DNA from: Salticus scenicus
Taxonomy: Eukaryota; Arthropoda; Arachnida; Araneae; Salticidae
DNA length: 64,000 bases
Assembly (NCBI GenBank): GCA_963930645.1
Contig: OZ005648.1
Coordinates: forward strand, 245,621,436-245,685,435
Direction of reading: 5' to 3'
Shown: piece after piece, positions 1 through 13,682 of the stretch
Layout of the letters: the number at the start of each line of letters is the position of its first letter
How positions within the stretch are numbered: the stretch's first letter is position 1
Notes under the pieces: generated by a model
Told to the model about the DNA's origin: nothing
The model's input: only the letters and a program-made list of their open reading frames with translations
Databases searched by the model: none
Program-made: the position numbers and the translations under genes

Positions 1-454
1 ATATACGTATCTCATTTTGCTACTGTTGCTTTTTAAATATGCCTGGAAAATCAAAAGAATTTTACTTTCTGTTTGAGTTAATTGCTATGTGTATATGGTT
101 TGAAATATAATAAAAATGATAAATAAAATGAAATAGAATAATGAAATAATTCTAATTTAAAAAAAAAAAAAAAAAGTTTGAAATAAAGTATATTTGATTT
201 AATTTTGAAATGAATGTACATTTTGTAGCATTCTTAGTTGTTTCATATCATCTGAAGTCTAAAAATCAAATAAAATTAAAAAATTAGCATTTAAATGTTA
301 CAAAATTTAACATTTCTTAAAATTGTATGAATATGCTAACAAAAAATTTACTTTTGAAATTTTTGTGCCTGATGTGCATATATGTTGGCATTATATTATG
401 AAAATTGTTTGCACAATCATATATTTCTAAAATAATTTCTTTCTGAAATTTTAG

Positions 455-572
455 TTTTATGATTAAGAAATTGTTTGCATTAGTGAAAAATGAATGTGCC
501 TTAGAAACACCTGATAATCCTATGAATCAAGAAATATTATTACCTGGTCATCTTTATATGATTGTATTAAAA
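455..572 (+). CDS. POLR1B: POLR1B exon (first in window)
   Basis: The acceptor is TTTTAG at 449-454 and the donor is GTAAGT at 573. The first base completes a codon from an upstream exon. The peptide includes MIKKLFALVKNE and LLPGHLYMIVLK, which match the region before the lobe of Pol I subunit 2. The exon ends in phase 0. Confidence 0.9.
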
Positions 573-603
573 GTAAGTTAAAATTCATAAAAATAATTTT
601 TAT

Positions 604-646
<43 letters not shown>

Positions 647-3600
647 TATATTAATTAAAGTATCTTTAACTTGCAAGGTATAATATGCATTATACGGAAA
701 TTGAAAATTTAAATAATTGTAGTATTCATAGTTTCAAGCCTTAGAAATCTACTTTATTTCACATGTATATATAAACTTGTGTAAAGCAGAAAGGCAAATG
801 TTGAGAAAATCTAAAATAAATGGCATGTGAAAGTATTCTGATACAATAATATTATAAACTTACAATTTTTATTGTAGTTTAGAATTATAGGTGAAGACAA
901 ATGATTTTATTTGTTTATTTTTATTTTTTCTGTCTCATGAAATCATTTTTTGTTCAAGCACAAACAAAATAAGGTTGACTTAAAAGAATTTAGATATTTA
1001 CCTTGAAGACCTGAATCTTGCTTAAAATAGAGGTACCAATTATTACGATTTGTCTGTGTTTATTACGGATTTATGGCAATAATTACGGACAACATATAAA
1101 AATTAAGGATTATATGCTTTTTAAAAAATTGCAGATATCGATCATAAAAAAAAAATAATAATAATAATAAAAAATAAAAAAAATCTTCACTAAACTTGCT
1201 TTATTAGATTCTAGAAACTATAAAGAAATAGAATTATGCAATATTTCTCGCTGATGTATTTTTTTTTTTTTTTTTAATATCCCCTGTTTTCTTATCTCCA
1301 ACTAGCCATTGACAATTAAAAGCTCTGCAGAAGCCTTTAGTTTCCCAATCTTTCTCCATCAGCAACATAAATGTCAGTATTCATTTTAAAATTGCTTTAT
1401 CCTTTCTACCCTGTATTGGTCGATTCGACCCATTTTTAAAATTGATCTTTCGATATCTTCTACAGATTCCAATTTTGATTGTTCAAACATTATGTATGCC
1501 TCAAAATTATGCATTTGTTTAATATATGATGTTTTCAGAGTCATTGGTTTGATTTAAACCACCCCAAAAAAAATATGTGACATATTACCTGTCTGGGTCG
1601 ATTTGACCCACATTATTAACATGCATAGAAATGCTTAAAACACCAATTTTTTCTTTTGAGTAGACTTCATTTTCAGGAATAGTCAATAGATGGCGATAGT
1701 TGTTGGAAACGTAGATGTAAAATGAGCTCCATAGAAATTCTTTCTGAAGACCTAAATTCAATCTATACAAAGTGGGTCGATTCGACCCATACAGGTAAAA
1801 CGTGTATAGAAACGTGTATTAACATGCATAGAAATGCTTAAAACACCAATTTTTTTCTTTTGAGTAGACTTCATTTTCAGGAATAGTCAATAGATGGCGA
1901 TAGTTATCGGAAACATAGATGTAAAATGAGCTCCATAGAAATTCTTTCTTAAGACCTAAATTCAATCTATACATAGTGGGTCGATTCGACCCATACAGGT
2001 AAAACGTAAAATGTTTTCAACAGGGTAGGAAGGTTAATAGATTCTAGAACCTATAAAGAAGTAGAATTGTTTCATTTCTCATTCATCTAATTATTTATAT
2101 TTTGACTGCCTTCTCAGCTAGTGATCAAGGCTTACATCTAGAACCAATAAAGTGATAGAAGTGCTCAATATTTCTCACATATGCAATTATTTGTAGGCTT
2201 TATTACTGAACTTGATGAATCTATTTGTTTTTCCTTAATAAAGTTAAAATACATACTGTATCATCAAACAAAAAAATATGCAAGATACATAAAGAAAAGA
2301 ACAATGTTTTAGTATTTAATGCCATAAAAACAGTTGTCTGTAAAAAAGTGATTATTAAAAAATAATTAAAATAAATTTTTGTACCCCCCCCCCCAAAAAA
2401 AAGAGGGGGGGAAGTGAGATATCCAGATGCCCCCCCCCCCTCCAAAGCAAATTAAAAAAAAAAAAAAAATCTTTCATTTTGTAAGAAGGTAAAGAAATAC
2501 ATATTTATTTACTTTTATTTAGAAATTTTTCTAATTTTTTAATTAATATATTGTATATTTCTTTACAAAAACTGTGCAATTCGTTATTATATATGAGTTT
2601 GTGCATAAAAATTACTCCGTGAGGTGGTTCATGTTTCATAAATATATTACTCTGATTACTGATAGCTCTTATTGAAACTTGGCACCTCTATTAAAATTAA
2701 CTTTCCTTATCTTATAAGATACAATTTTTAAAATACCACCACTAAAATAAGTTCTATCAATTTTTTCCTTTGAAAACTTTACTATAAATTTCATTGTTTA
2801 CATTGGTTGTGATGTGTGGATTTCTGGGAATCTACTATATATATATAAGTCAAATATTCTGTAAAGTTTGTAATTAGCTTATAATTAAATTGCAAAGGTA
2901 GCTCTGGATTTAAAAATATGAAAGTCACATTGTTTCACTTGCTATAGAATTGAGAGTCAAATTTTAAATGGTCTTTAGTATACCTCCTACCTTTTACACT
3001 TTCAATATTGATAGCTGCATCAAATAATGCTGCTGTCTGTTGAAAATTTTGAACTTATTCATTTTCTAAATTCTAAAATTACTGTTAAGGTCCTATCAAA
3101 TATTCTGCTTTATTCTATAAGATTCTAGTTATCATTCAATAAATTTCTTTATTTAAAGTAATAAGCAAAAGGGCCTACCTCGATTCGTCTTGGGACACGC
3201 ACAGCTGTCTGGTTTTATATCCAATTCCTGGACGATTCTTCAGTATGAGAATTTTCCGGATACGTAATAATAATACAGTAGTCAGGAAGAATGTGGCACG
3301 GTCATTTTTGTCTTTTTGTGGTTTTTAATGAAAATTAACACACATAGCTAAAATTTATATTTCGGCTTGGACACTCTAACACACGTCTGCTCCGTCTGAT
3401 TACAACATTCATTCTCACTAAAAACACCTAGCAACAGCATATCTACAAAATAAGAGAAAAATGATTAATCATCAAAGTTCACACAAGAGTTTTCATGAGT
3501 CATGCGTCTGGTTAATAACAGAGAGGGGCATCTGTTCATGACACTGTCGAATATATGCTGAGAATCATTAAATTTATCAAGTTTTGATTTGAGTTCTTGA

Positions 3601-6600
3601 GATTTCTTTGAAAAGAAATATCAGGGTTTTGCGAGTAGAATCAGACTCGCAGTTTCAAAGGTAACCAGTCAAATTTTTTCAGAATTATGAATTTATGCAT
3701 AAAATGAGAGTCAAGCACGATCTCTGTTTAAAGGTCATTTATACCGCCCGTAACCATACTCTTAAAATTAAAATGTTTGCATAAAATATGTTACCTATAA
3801 TCATTTTGTTTCCATAACATTATACACTTAATTCAATGTGTTTTATGCATCTAATGAGTCTGCAAATCTTTTCTTTACTTTTTGAAATAAAATATTAATA
3901 TACTCTGAAAATTTTCTAAGATTGTAAATTACTTGAACATAATGTAAAAATCGGGTGGAGTTTTATAAACCAATCAAGTTCTTTTTGGTATGCTTTTAAT
4001 ATATTTATAATTGTGCAACAATCTGCTGGGTCATGCAAACCTCCTATAATGAATTCAGTAATCAGGGGTTACGTAATTTTTAAGAATTTCAGCATCTTTT
4101 TCTGATGCTGATCTAATTTATATTTATCAAATGCCGATATTTCATCAGTAAGGCTTTTTTAGTTTATTTATCTAAATAAACAAGCCTTCTGATAAAAAAA
4201 GTTTTGGTAATAAACTGTAACCGAGTTATATCTCTTGCTAAATACTCTAGGCCAGAGTAAGTCTTCTATTTATTTATCTTTTTAATGAAATGATTTTTGC
4301 TTTTTTTTTATACTCGGATTTGTTGTTAACTTTATTTTAAATTATTTAAAACATTTAAGTAACTATATGTTTAAGTGATTTCACCTTTTTTAAAATAGGA
4401 AAAATTGCATTCTTGGTTGTCGTCTGTAAGATTTTGTGTGGAGCGTAAAATTAAATCTGGTAAAAGCGCATTTGTGGATATAGGTAAGATTCACCAGGTT
4501 AATTAAGCATTTCATTTTCATTTGTTTTTAAAATTTGAAAAGTAATCATCCCTTTGATGTCTTGTATGTATATATGTACACTATCTACCAATAAGTATTT
4601 GGACATTTTTGAATGTAGAGGTTTTGTGAAATATCTAGAAAAGTTCTTTAGGAGTCACATCTTGAAACTTTGGTAGTGTAAAGAACATGTTATACCTCAT
4701 ATATTTCAGCAAAATTTGTGTCCTGAAGAAGAAAAGGGGACCAGTAAAAAATTAAACAAAAATCAAAATGTTTTGGCTGTAACTAACATGTCATTATGAG
4801 AACTTTTCTCATTATCTGTATAAATTTTTAAAGAGGCTACTACATGCATTCATTTTTTTTTTTTTTTTTTAATTGCAAAAAAAAATTACTCTTTTTTAAT
4901 TACGTAGGGTATTGGACTTGGTTCAAAGACATTTTTAGAAAATTTGGTATACTACATTAGACACAGCTTACTGCAATCAGAATACAGAAATGTTAAATAT
5001 CTTATTAAATATGAGCATTTTTACTAAATAGTTTTCAATTACACATGCGCTAGCTTTAAAAAAAATTCATTTGCATAATTTAATAGCCAAAAGTATGAAG
5101 CAACTTATATGAAAACCTCAAACAAATATCATGTAAATTCGAAAAGTTGTGAGAGATAGAATTAACTGAGTTTCAGTTCTCTCAAAATAAAAGTTAAACT
5201 ATAAGGGCTTTTACTCACATTTTTATTTTCATTCAGTCAATGCTCAATGGTAATGCAGTGTTCACTGATTATAAATAAATATTGATAAAACTCCCTATCA
5301 TCTTCCTTTTCTTTTGAGAATAACTGATATTCTGGTCATTCTATCTCTCAATACTTTTGGCAAGGGTGAAACTTTTCAGGGGCTAACCCTGAATTCAGGA
5401 TTTTTGAAAATTTTGCTGTCTCTGAATTCCATGTTAAATTATTTTATTTTTATAAAATTTTCCCATTGTAAATGTTTAATTTGCTCTATAATGTATTAAG
5501 AACTCTGAAAATACCACTTATTATCAGTGTGTTATATCAATAATGATAAATCTCTCTTATCTGCACAGGGTTCATACTCATCGGGGAAAACCTGGAATAT
5601 TCAGGGAATTTGGATTTTGTTGAAAAAAGTCTGGGAAAATAAAAATTTTCATTAAAAGTCAGGGAAAAAATCGATTATAAAACCTGAAAAAACAAATATT
5701 TCCTTTCTCTCAAATTATATTTTTCTTGAGCTTCATATCAAAATTCAAATGATTAAGTATCATGAAATATGGTTGTAAACAATGATTTCTACCTGAATTT
5801 CTATCATGATCGGCGATAACATGACATCATACAGGGGAAGTAAATGTATTTTCTCCTCTCTAAAGGAGCATTTCTTTTAATATGTCGCTAATATTTTCTC
5901 GAAAATTGTCTGGAAAACGTAGGAAATGTTTTTGCCATATTTGAGTATGAACTCTGCTGCAAAAATTATACCTCTGGGGATACCGGGACATGGGTTTAAC
6001 TCGCTCTGATCCGGATCAAAATTCGAGTTACTGTTGTTTGGCTGGTGCTGCCATCTTTCACCAGCTTCTGGAGCTAAAGTTGTACTTCCTCCCTGTGAGG
6101 CGCTCCTTAATAAAGGAAGACGCACCCCTCATGCCTTAAAATAAATCCGGTTAGTTCCAGTACCGGGGCTCGGAATTTCCGAGTGGCATACGGCAACAAC
6201 TACTCGGCTGCATGCAGGTAACAGTTTTCAGGGTTTATGCAGTAGTTATAAGTAGTTTCACCCTTATTTCAGCTATTAAATTATGCAAATGAAACTTTTT
6301 AAAAGCTCGCTCATGCATAGTTAAAAATTATTTAGTATAAATGCTCATATTTTGTAAGATATTTAACATTTTTGCATTCTGATTGCAGTATACTGTGTCG
6401 AATGTAATATGCCAAATTTCCTAAAAATGGCTTTGCAGTGGGTTTAATACCCGTGTTATAATTTAAAAAGTGGAATTTCTTTTGCAATTTTTTAAAAAAA
6501 CATTGTATCTCCATGAATATATGTGGTAGCCTCACAAAAATTTATACAGATAATGCGCTTAGGCGTTTGGGAGATTATTGCTGCAAGAAGTGTTAGCTCT

Positions 6601-9600
6601 AATAAGTGGAGCAACGACACAATCCCTGGCTGAATGACCAACAGACAAGCAGAGCTGACATTGAGTGCTGGAATCCTTGTTGCGAGAAGTAGAGGAAGTA
6701 GTAGAAACAGGATGTTGATTGTTTTTATTAAATTTATGGCGATTAAACCTTGGGCGGTGGGAATTCTGTTGTCCAGACTTGTGGTATTTAATGTTATGGA
6801 AGTTTCTGTATTTATTAGGTGACTTATTCTTGTAATTTATAGATTTAGGAACATATTTCTTCTGTGGTCTGTATGTTTGGTTGGGCGACTCACGGCCAGA
6901 TTTAATACGAAGGGATGCTACAGATTCCTGTAAGGTGTGTATCTGTTCTGCTAACGAGTCGAACTTTTCGGTTGGTGCAGAAGTGGAGCCGGAGGATAAA
7001 ACTAAGTCACTGATCTCGCACTGTTGTGCTAAAGTTGCTTTCTGAACCGCCATGTTGTAACATTGAATCCCACTTTGCATGATGTTCAGTCTGTACGAAG
7101 AGGGAATTACCTTTAAAAATTTTACAAACTTTATGGCATTTAGGGCTTCTTGGTCGTGAATGTTGGCGTATACTCTGTTAACTAGAATGTCAAGTCTGTG
7201 AGATAAATTTGTGATGGATTCCCCTTTATTCATTACAAAATTCTCAAGCTCAAGGACGTACGTCGCCTGAGACTGGGGTTTAAAAAAAGAACGTAATTTA
7301 TCAAAAAGTGCCTATCAGGTGTTTAATTTATTGATTTCTTGTATTTGTGACACATACTTTAAGGCTGCACCCTGGAGTTTTGACTTAGTATATGCAAGTA
7401 TGTAGCGATCGCCCCAATTTTTGAACTGCAGCTATTTCCGAAATTTGTGACATGAAAAACTCAAGTTCGTCTGGATTGCCATCAAATGGCAGAATCTGTA
7501 TGAGAGGTTGGGAAGGGGTGGCAGCATACCTCTGACTATTATTATCACTAGAAGGCGTTAAGGTAGGCATAGAGATTGTGCTATCAGAAGACTCCCGAGT
7601 CCGCTTAGGTCTACCTTTAGGTGGCATGTTGAAGGAAGAGGAAGTAACAAAAAAGGTTTATATTGCAACTATTTAAACAGTACTTGGTTCAATGTAATAC
7701 TAATAAAGATATATTCATATGCATATCCTGATAGGATTGTTAAATATTCTGATATTTCAAAAGCATGTTTCTATAAAGTGTTCAATATCTTCTGAGAAAA
7801 TTCAATTCTTGGTTTTAAATATGCAAAATTACCATATTTCAAAAAAAAAGTTTATGAATTGGTTATCTATGGTGAATATGGGCGATGGATAATACTCAGC
7901 AATATTATATAGGAATGGTGATACATGATATCTGCATTGGCCTCATCTTTATTTTTAATGTAAATATATGCCACAAGTAATTTTATTATATCTTTTGTAA
8001 ATATGGAAAGGAAATAGAATCGGCAATAGAGCTAATTATATAGAAAAACTTGGGTTACACAAGGTATGTACTTTATATACACTATGAGCCAATATCTCAC
8101 AAATAAAAGTTGCCATTTATTATCGATCTATATATGTATCTTTTTTTTTTTCTTTTTTTTATTATTATTGTTATTATGATTGCTATGGCAAATAACCAAG
8201 TTATCGGCAATAAATATCTACATAGAAGAAAAAATGTATTCTACTAGACCCATGTTTTATATAAATACATACTTGCCAACTTTTCCGGTTTTCCCGGAAG
8301 ACTTCCGGTTTTTTAACGTGTCTTCCGGACAGATGATGAAATCTTCCGTTTTTAAAAAAGTCGCCGATATCGTTCGTTTTAAAAAAAGAAAACCCAAATG
8401 TTCTACGAAATCTCCTGATTCCCAATCGTTTTCCATCCATAACATAAATGTCAATATTCATTTCAAACTTGCTTCATGAGATTCTAGAACATGTAAAGAA
8501 ATGGAATTGTTAAATATTTCTTTCTGGTGTAATTATTTTTTGCCCCCCCCCCCTTTCATGTATCTCCAACTAGTGATCAGGAATCAAATGTTCTGCAGAA
8601 GTCTTTTGTTTCCTAATCTTTATCCATCTGCAACATAAATGATAATATTAATATTAAAATTCTTTCATTAGATTCTAGAAGTAGAGTTGAAAGAGTTTAA
8701 TATTTCTTACTCTGTAATTATTTTTATATCCCCCCCCCCCCCTCCCCAGATTGTGATCAATGATCAATTCTAGAAACAATAAAGCAATGGAAGTGCTCAA
8801 TATTTCTCACGTATGTAATTATTTTTAGATCTTTATTGCTGAATTTAATGAATCTGTTTATTTTTCCTCAATTAAATATTTCGATGTCATATTTATACCA
8901 AATGTGTAAGCATGGGGAAAAAATGAAGAATAATTTTTTCAGGTAGGAAAAATTTTTTCCAAATCAATTTATGAAAATTAATACTCAGTTGATTTTATGC
9001 ACGTTTGAAACTGATAATAAGCTACTGCTACTTTTTTTTATATGTATGATATGTACATACACAAAAATCATATTCTTTTTTTTTTTTTTTTTAATTAGTT
9101 ATACTTTAACTTAACTAAGTTTTTTGTCTATTGCTAAGTAAATTTCTTACAGATTCTGTTTTGTAGATATATTTATATGTTGAAGAGGAATAACTTCATT
9201 TAAAACTTTTATATATTTAATATAATCAATCTATAGTATAACATTTTTATAGATTGCTTCTAAATATTAAAATTGTAAAACTGTATTGTTTATTACGTCA
9301 AATAGGGGGGAGAAAAATCTTCCCTTTTTTTATGAAATCTTCTGGCTTTTCAACAGAAATCTTCCTTTTTTTTCTTAAAATTGGTTGGCAAGTATGTAAA
9401 TAATAGGTATGACCACTATATTTCATAACAAAAGATTGCCGTTTTTTTTTTTCTCAAGATAATTATGACACACAAATAAGCAATCGGCGATATACAGACA
9501 TATATATAGAAGAAAAACTGTATTGTACCTAATCTATGTTTTATATAGATAAATATGGCCAATATATTTCATAACAAAAGATTGCCGTTTATTTTTTATT

Positions 9601-12600
9601 TTTTTATCAGAATTATGACAAACAAACCACAGGCAATATATTTATGCATATATAAGAGAAATTATATTACACTAGGCATATGCTTGCTGTAAGTATGAGC
9701 AGCATTTAACTACAAAAGATTGCCGTTATTTCTATTTATATATATATTTTTTTTATTACTGTTATTAATGAATGCATAATTTATTAATACTGAAATAACA
9801 CAATTTTAGATGTGGCCGAAAGAAAATTATGAAAGCTGCATATAAAATGAGTCCGCCGATGTGGAGAGGAAACGGCACCATTTATGAAGGGGCAATTTAC
9901 CTTCTTGCCGTGAAATCGTAGCTTAAGCAAAGTGTACGAGTATCTGACGATAATAATAAAAAATTGATAATAATTAAAATTATCTGACGATAATAATAAA
10001 AAAAGGAACGTACCCACGTTATTTCGGCAGTAAGAATGGTGTGTTACGTTGTAAGACACAGGAAGAAGGCTGGCTAGTAGAAACAGATCCTTTATTGGAG
10101 GTTAAAACGGACACTCGCAGATCACATGCCGGACTCCTAAGACGGGAAGAATTCGGGGACCGGAATGCTAAAAAAAACGTAGACAGCTATTTCATACCTT
10201 TCTTTAAATATTACTTGGACCATTCCTTCACTCAATAGAAGTGCCAGGTAGAGTGATGTATCTGGATTGCCGTCACGGGCAGACTCCGAGGATCGAAGCC
10301 GTCGGCATCAAACGCCGACTCCAAAACTACGGTGACCGGAGATGTATATCGATCGCACCGCATGCGAGAGGGAACCGCTACTGACTTTCCTCACTGCGCG
10401 CGCTCGCCAGCTAGCCTGGAGAAAAGGGGTGTTGCCGCGAAGCAACCAATCGGAGGCAAGCGCTGACGAAAGAGCGTGACGACAGCGTGCGTACGTCACG
10501 AGCGTCGCACATCGTAGCGGGAGGGGGAAAGAGGTCCTTAAAAGAAGGAACAGTAGGGGAAAATGAAGTGCCGTTGGGAAGCCAAAATACGGCGCGTAAC
10601 GGGAAGGGATTAAATTATTAAGTAAATTAGAATAAATGGACGGATATTAAATTGGTTTTGCCAAATAACGAAAAAGAGCGATGTCATGCAATATGACAGT
10701 TGTTTATTTTCATTAACATAAAATAGCAGTTTGTATGTTATTATAATACCACAAAAAATTAGTTTTCAATAAATCTCTAAAATCTGGAATCGCTGTGGTC
10801 CTGCCAAATCAGGATTTTCGAGATTCAACTGTAATTATAGTACAATTTAACATGTAGAGTAACTAAGTTTTTTGTAATAACTTCTGATCCCATAGAGATC
10901 CCACTCTAAAAGTTTCAGGTTATATAACTTTTAGTATAACCAAAAACATATTTTTTTTTTTTCAGATTTTTTAAAAATAACTATCTTTAATTTTTTTTTT
11001 TTTTAATTTTAAAATTTCAAATTTTTTTAAATGTTTACCCAACATAATGATGTTGTATATCAAATTAAACCTTGTTAAATACTCTTGAAAATGATGGATC
11101 ATAAAATTTGCTATCCCTTATAGAACTTGAGAAATTTGAGATTGAAAATGCTTACACAAGCTAAAAAATGCTGATTTTTCGAAATTTAAAAAATTAATTT
11201 AAAAAAAAATCGAAAGAGATAAAAAATTTCTAAAAATATATTCTCATTTATATCATCAAGGAGAATGATTCCTGCATGTTTCATAGAAATCTGAGGTGGT
11301 CAGGTTGAAAATTGAAATTTTTTGGTTTATTTGGCATGGAATGACACATATATATATAATAATCCGGCAATTGCAGGATCGACGCGATTCCAGTTATCGG
11401 AATTTTCTGGATTTTGGGTCCCTGACGGAAACGCAAATGTTACATCTACAAAAATTACCCCTTCCTCTTAAGCAACAAAATAACATACTTATAAATTGTA
11501 CTGATAAATGATACATAAGAGAAAAAATATAAATAAAAATGACTCCCAGCAAGTCACACTTTGTGTTGAGTATGCTGGAGGTAAAAAGGTGGATGGCTCT
11601 TACATGATTGCATTGGAAGTCACGTAGACCTTCAGCATCTAGAAACAAACAATTAAAAAAAAAAAAATTATACAGGCACGACATTATTTCATTATTTGAA
11701 ACATGAAAATCTGACATTGACAGATTTTAATTTAGTGCCAGAAGCCTACTGCTAAACTTGTTAATATCGACAAATTCTTCTTTAGTTAATTCGTGACGAT
11801 CTAAATTCCATGATAAAGTTTTCATTAAATCAAACCAATGTGTTTCAGCTGCAGATACTGTAACAAATAACGTTGGAAGTCCAAACTGTCTTATAGCTGC
11901 AAAACAACGTTTTTTCTCTTTTTCCCAATGAGGAGGAGATGTGCCTTGGGGGGAACTCATGTCAAAGGTGTGCCTTGGGGGGGGGACTCATGTCAAAGTT
12001 GTACCTTGGGGGGGGGGGACTCATGTCAAAGTTGTACCTTGGGGGGGGGACTCATGTCAAAGTTGTGCCTTGGGGGGACTCATGTCAAAGTTGTGCCTTG
12101 GGGGGACTTCATTCAATAAATCCCCATTCAATAAACCGACTGAAATAGGCCCTTAGCACTATTAAGAGTGATGTATAAAAATTCGACAACGCTGTACCGA
12201 CTGAAATAGGGGTACCTTGGGGGAGACTCATGTCAAAGTTGTGCCTTGGGGGGACTTCATTCAATAAATCCCCATTCAATAAACCGACTGAAATAGGCCC
12301 TTAGCACTATTAAGAGTGACGTATAAAAATCCGACAACGCTGTACCGACTGAAATAGGGGTACCTTGGGGGGGACTCATGTCAAAGTTGGGCCTTGGGGG
12401 GACTTCATTCAATAAATCCCCATTCAATAAACCGACTGAAATAGGCCCTTAGCACTATTAAGAGTGACGTATAAAAATTCGACAACGTTGTACCGACTGA
12501 AATAGGGGTACCTTGGGGGGGACTCATGTCAAAGTTGGGCCTTGGGGGGACTTCATTCAATAAATCCCCATTCAATAAACCGACTGAAATAGGCCCTTAG

Positions 12601-13649
12601 CACTATTAAGAGTGACGTATAAAAATTCGACAACGCTGTACCGACTGAAATAGGGGTACCTTGGGGGGGGGGGGACTCATGTCAAAGTTGGGCCTGGGGG
12701 GACTTCATTCAATAAATCCCCATTCAATAAACCGACTGAAATAGGCCCTTAGCACTATTAAGAGTGACGTATAAAAATTCGACAACTGTACCGACTGAAA
12801 TAGGCCTCTAGCACTAAAAAGTGTACTTACTTATCCTTAATAGAAATTACTGTAACAACAATAATAATAATAGCATTCTGACATTAGCAAAAATATTTTA
12901 TTTTTTACTTCTTAACACTGCAAACATATCTCTCTCTCTCTTTTTTTTTTTTTTTTTAATGCTTATGCTTTTTTAATAAAATTTCTTGAATTTTATAAAC
13001 AGACATAGTGTCATGTTCCTTAAAAAAATATTTTTGTTCCATTCCACGGATAAGTTCTATTGTTAGGGCAATACAACGCTCTGTAGGAATCGTTCGAACA
13101 CTTTTACCAATGACAAATAATTTACATTTATGAGTGTGAACGGCATTACTGCACACAAGCACCATAAGCCGTTTTTTACAATCCTTAATAGCAAATGGTG
13201 CACTTTCTTCTGCTGTTACATATTTTTTTCTGGTAATATACTTCCAAATAATCATGTTTCGTTTGTTTTGTGAACAAGCTCTGGTGAATACTGACCATCA
13301 GAAATTGTTAGAAAATTCATCACAAAATGACTCAACACTTTCATTATCTATCAATCCTTTATCCCCACATTAATATCCTTACTCCATGACATTTACTAAA
13401 TTTGTTGAACCATCCTGAGGAATAACCACATTCCGTTTTCAATCCTAAATGTTCATGAAACACTTTAGCTTGAGCCATAATAATCGAACGATTCAGCGGT
13501 ACTTTTTTACTTCTTTGTTGTCGTATCCATTCCATTAAAACCTCATGTAATTCTAGATTTCAAGATTGATATTGATGTAAGGTTTTTCGATCATCCATTA
13601 ATTCTTTTTTAATCACTTCTGCAATAGAATTTTAATAGTGTACTTTTCT

Positions 13650-13682
<33 letters not shown>

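Noticed and set aside
8180..8479. 99-codon + ORF and overlapping minus ORFs
   Set aside because: They cross the left border of the TA-flanked MITE and have no family features.
11928..12156. Three overlapping + strand ORFs rich in Gly and Met-Ser-Lys-Leu
   Set aside because: They are translations of the G-run minisatellite in three frames, not proteins.
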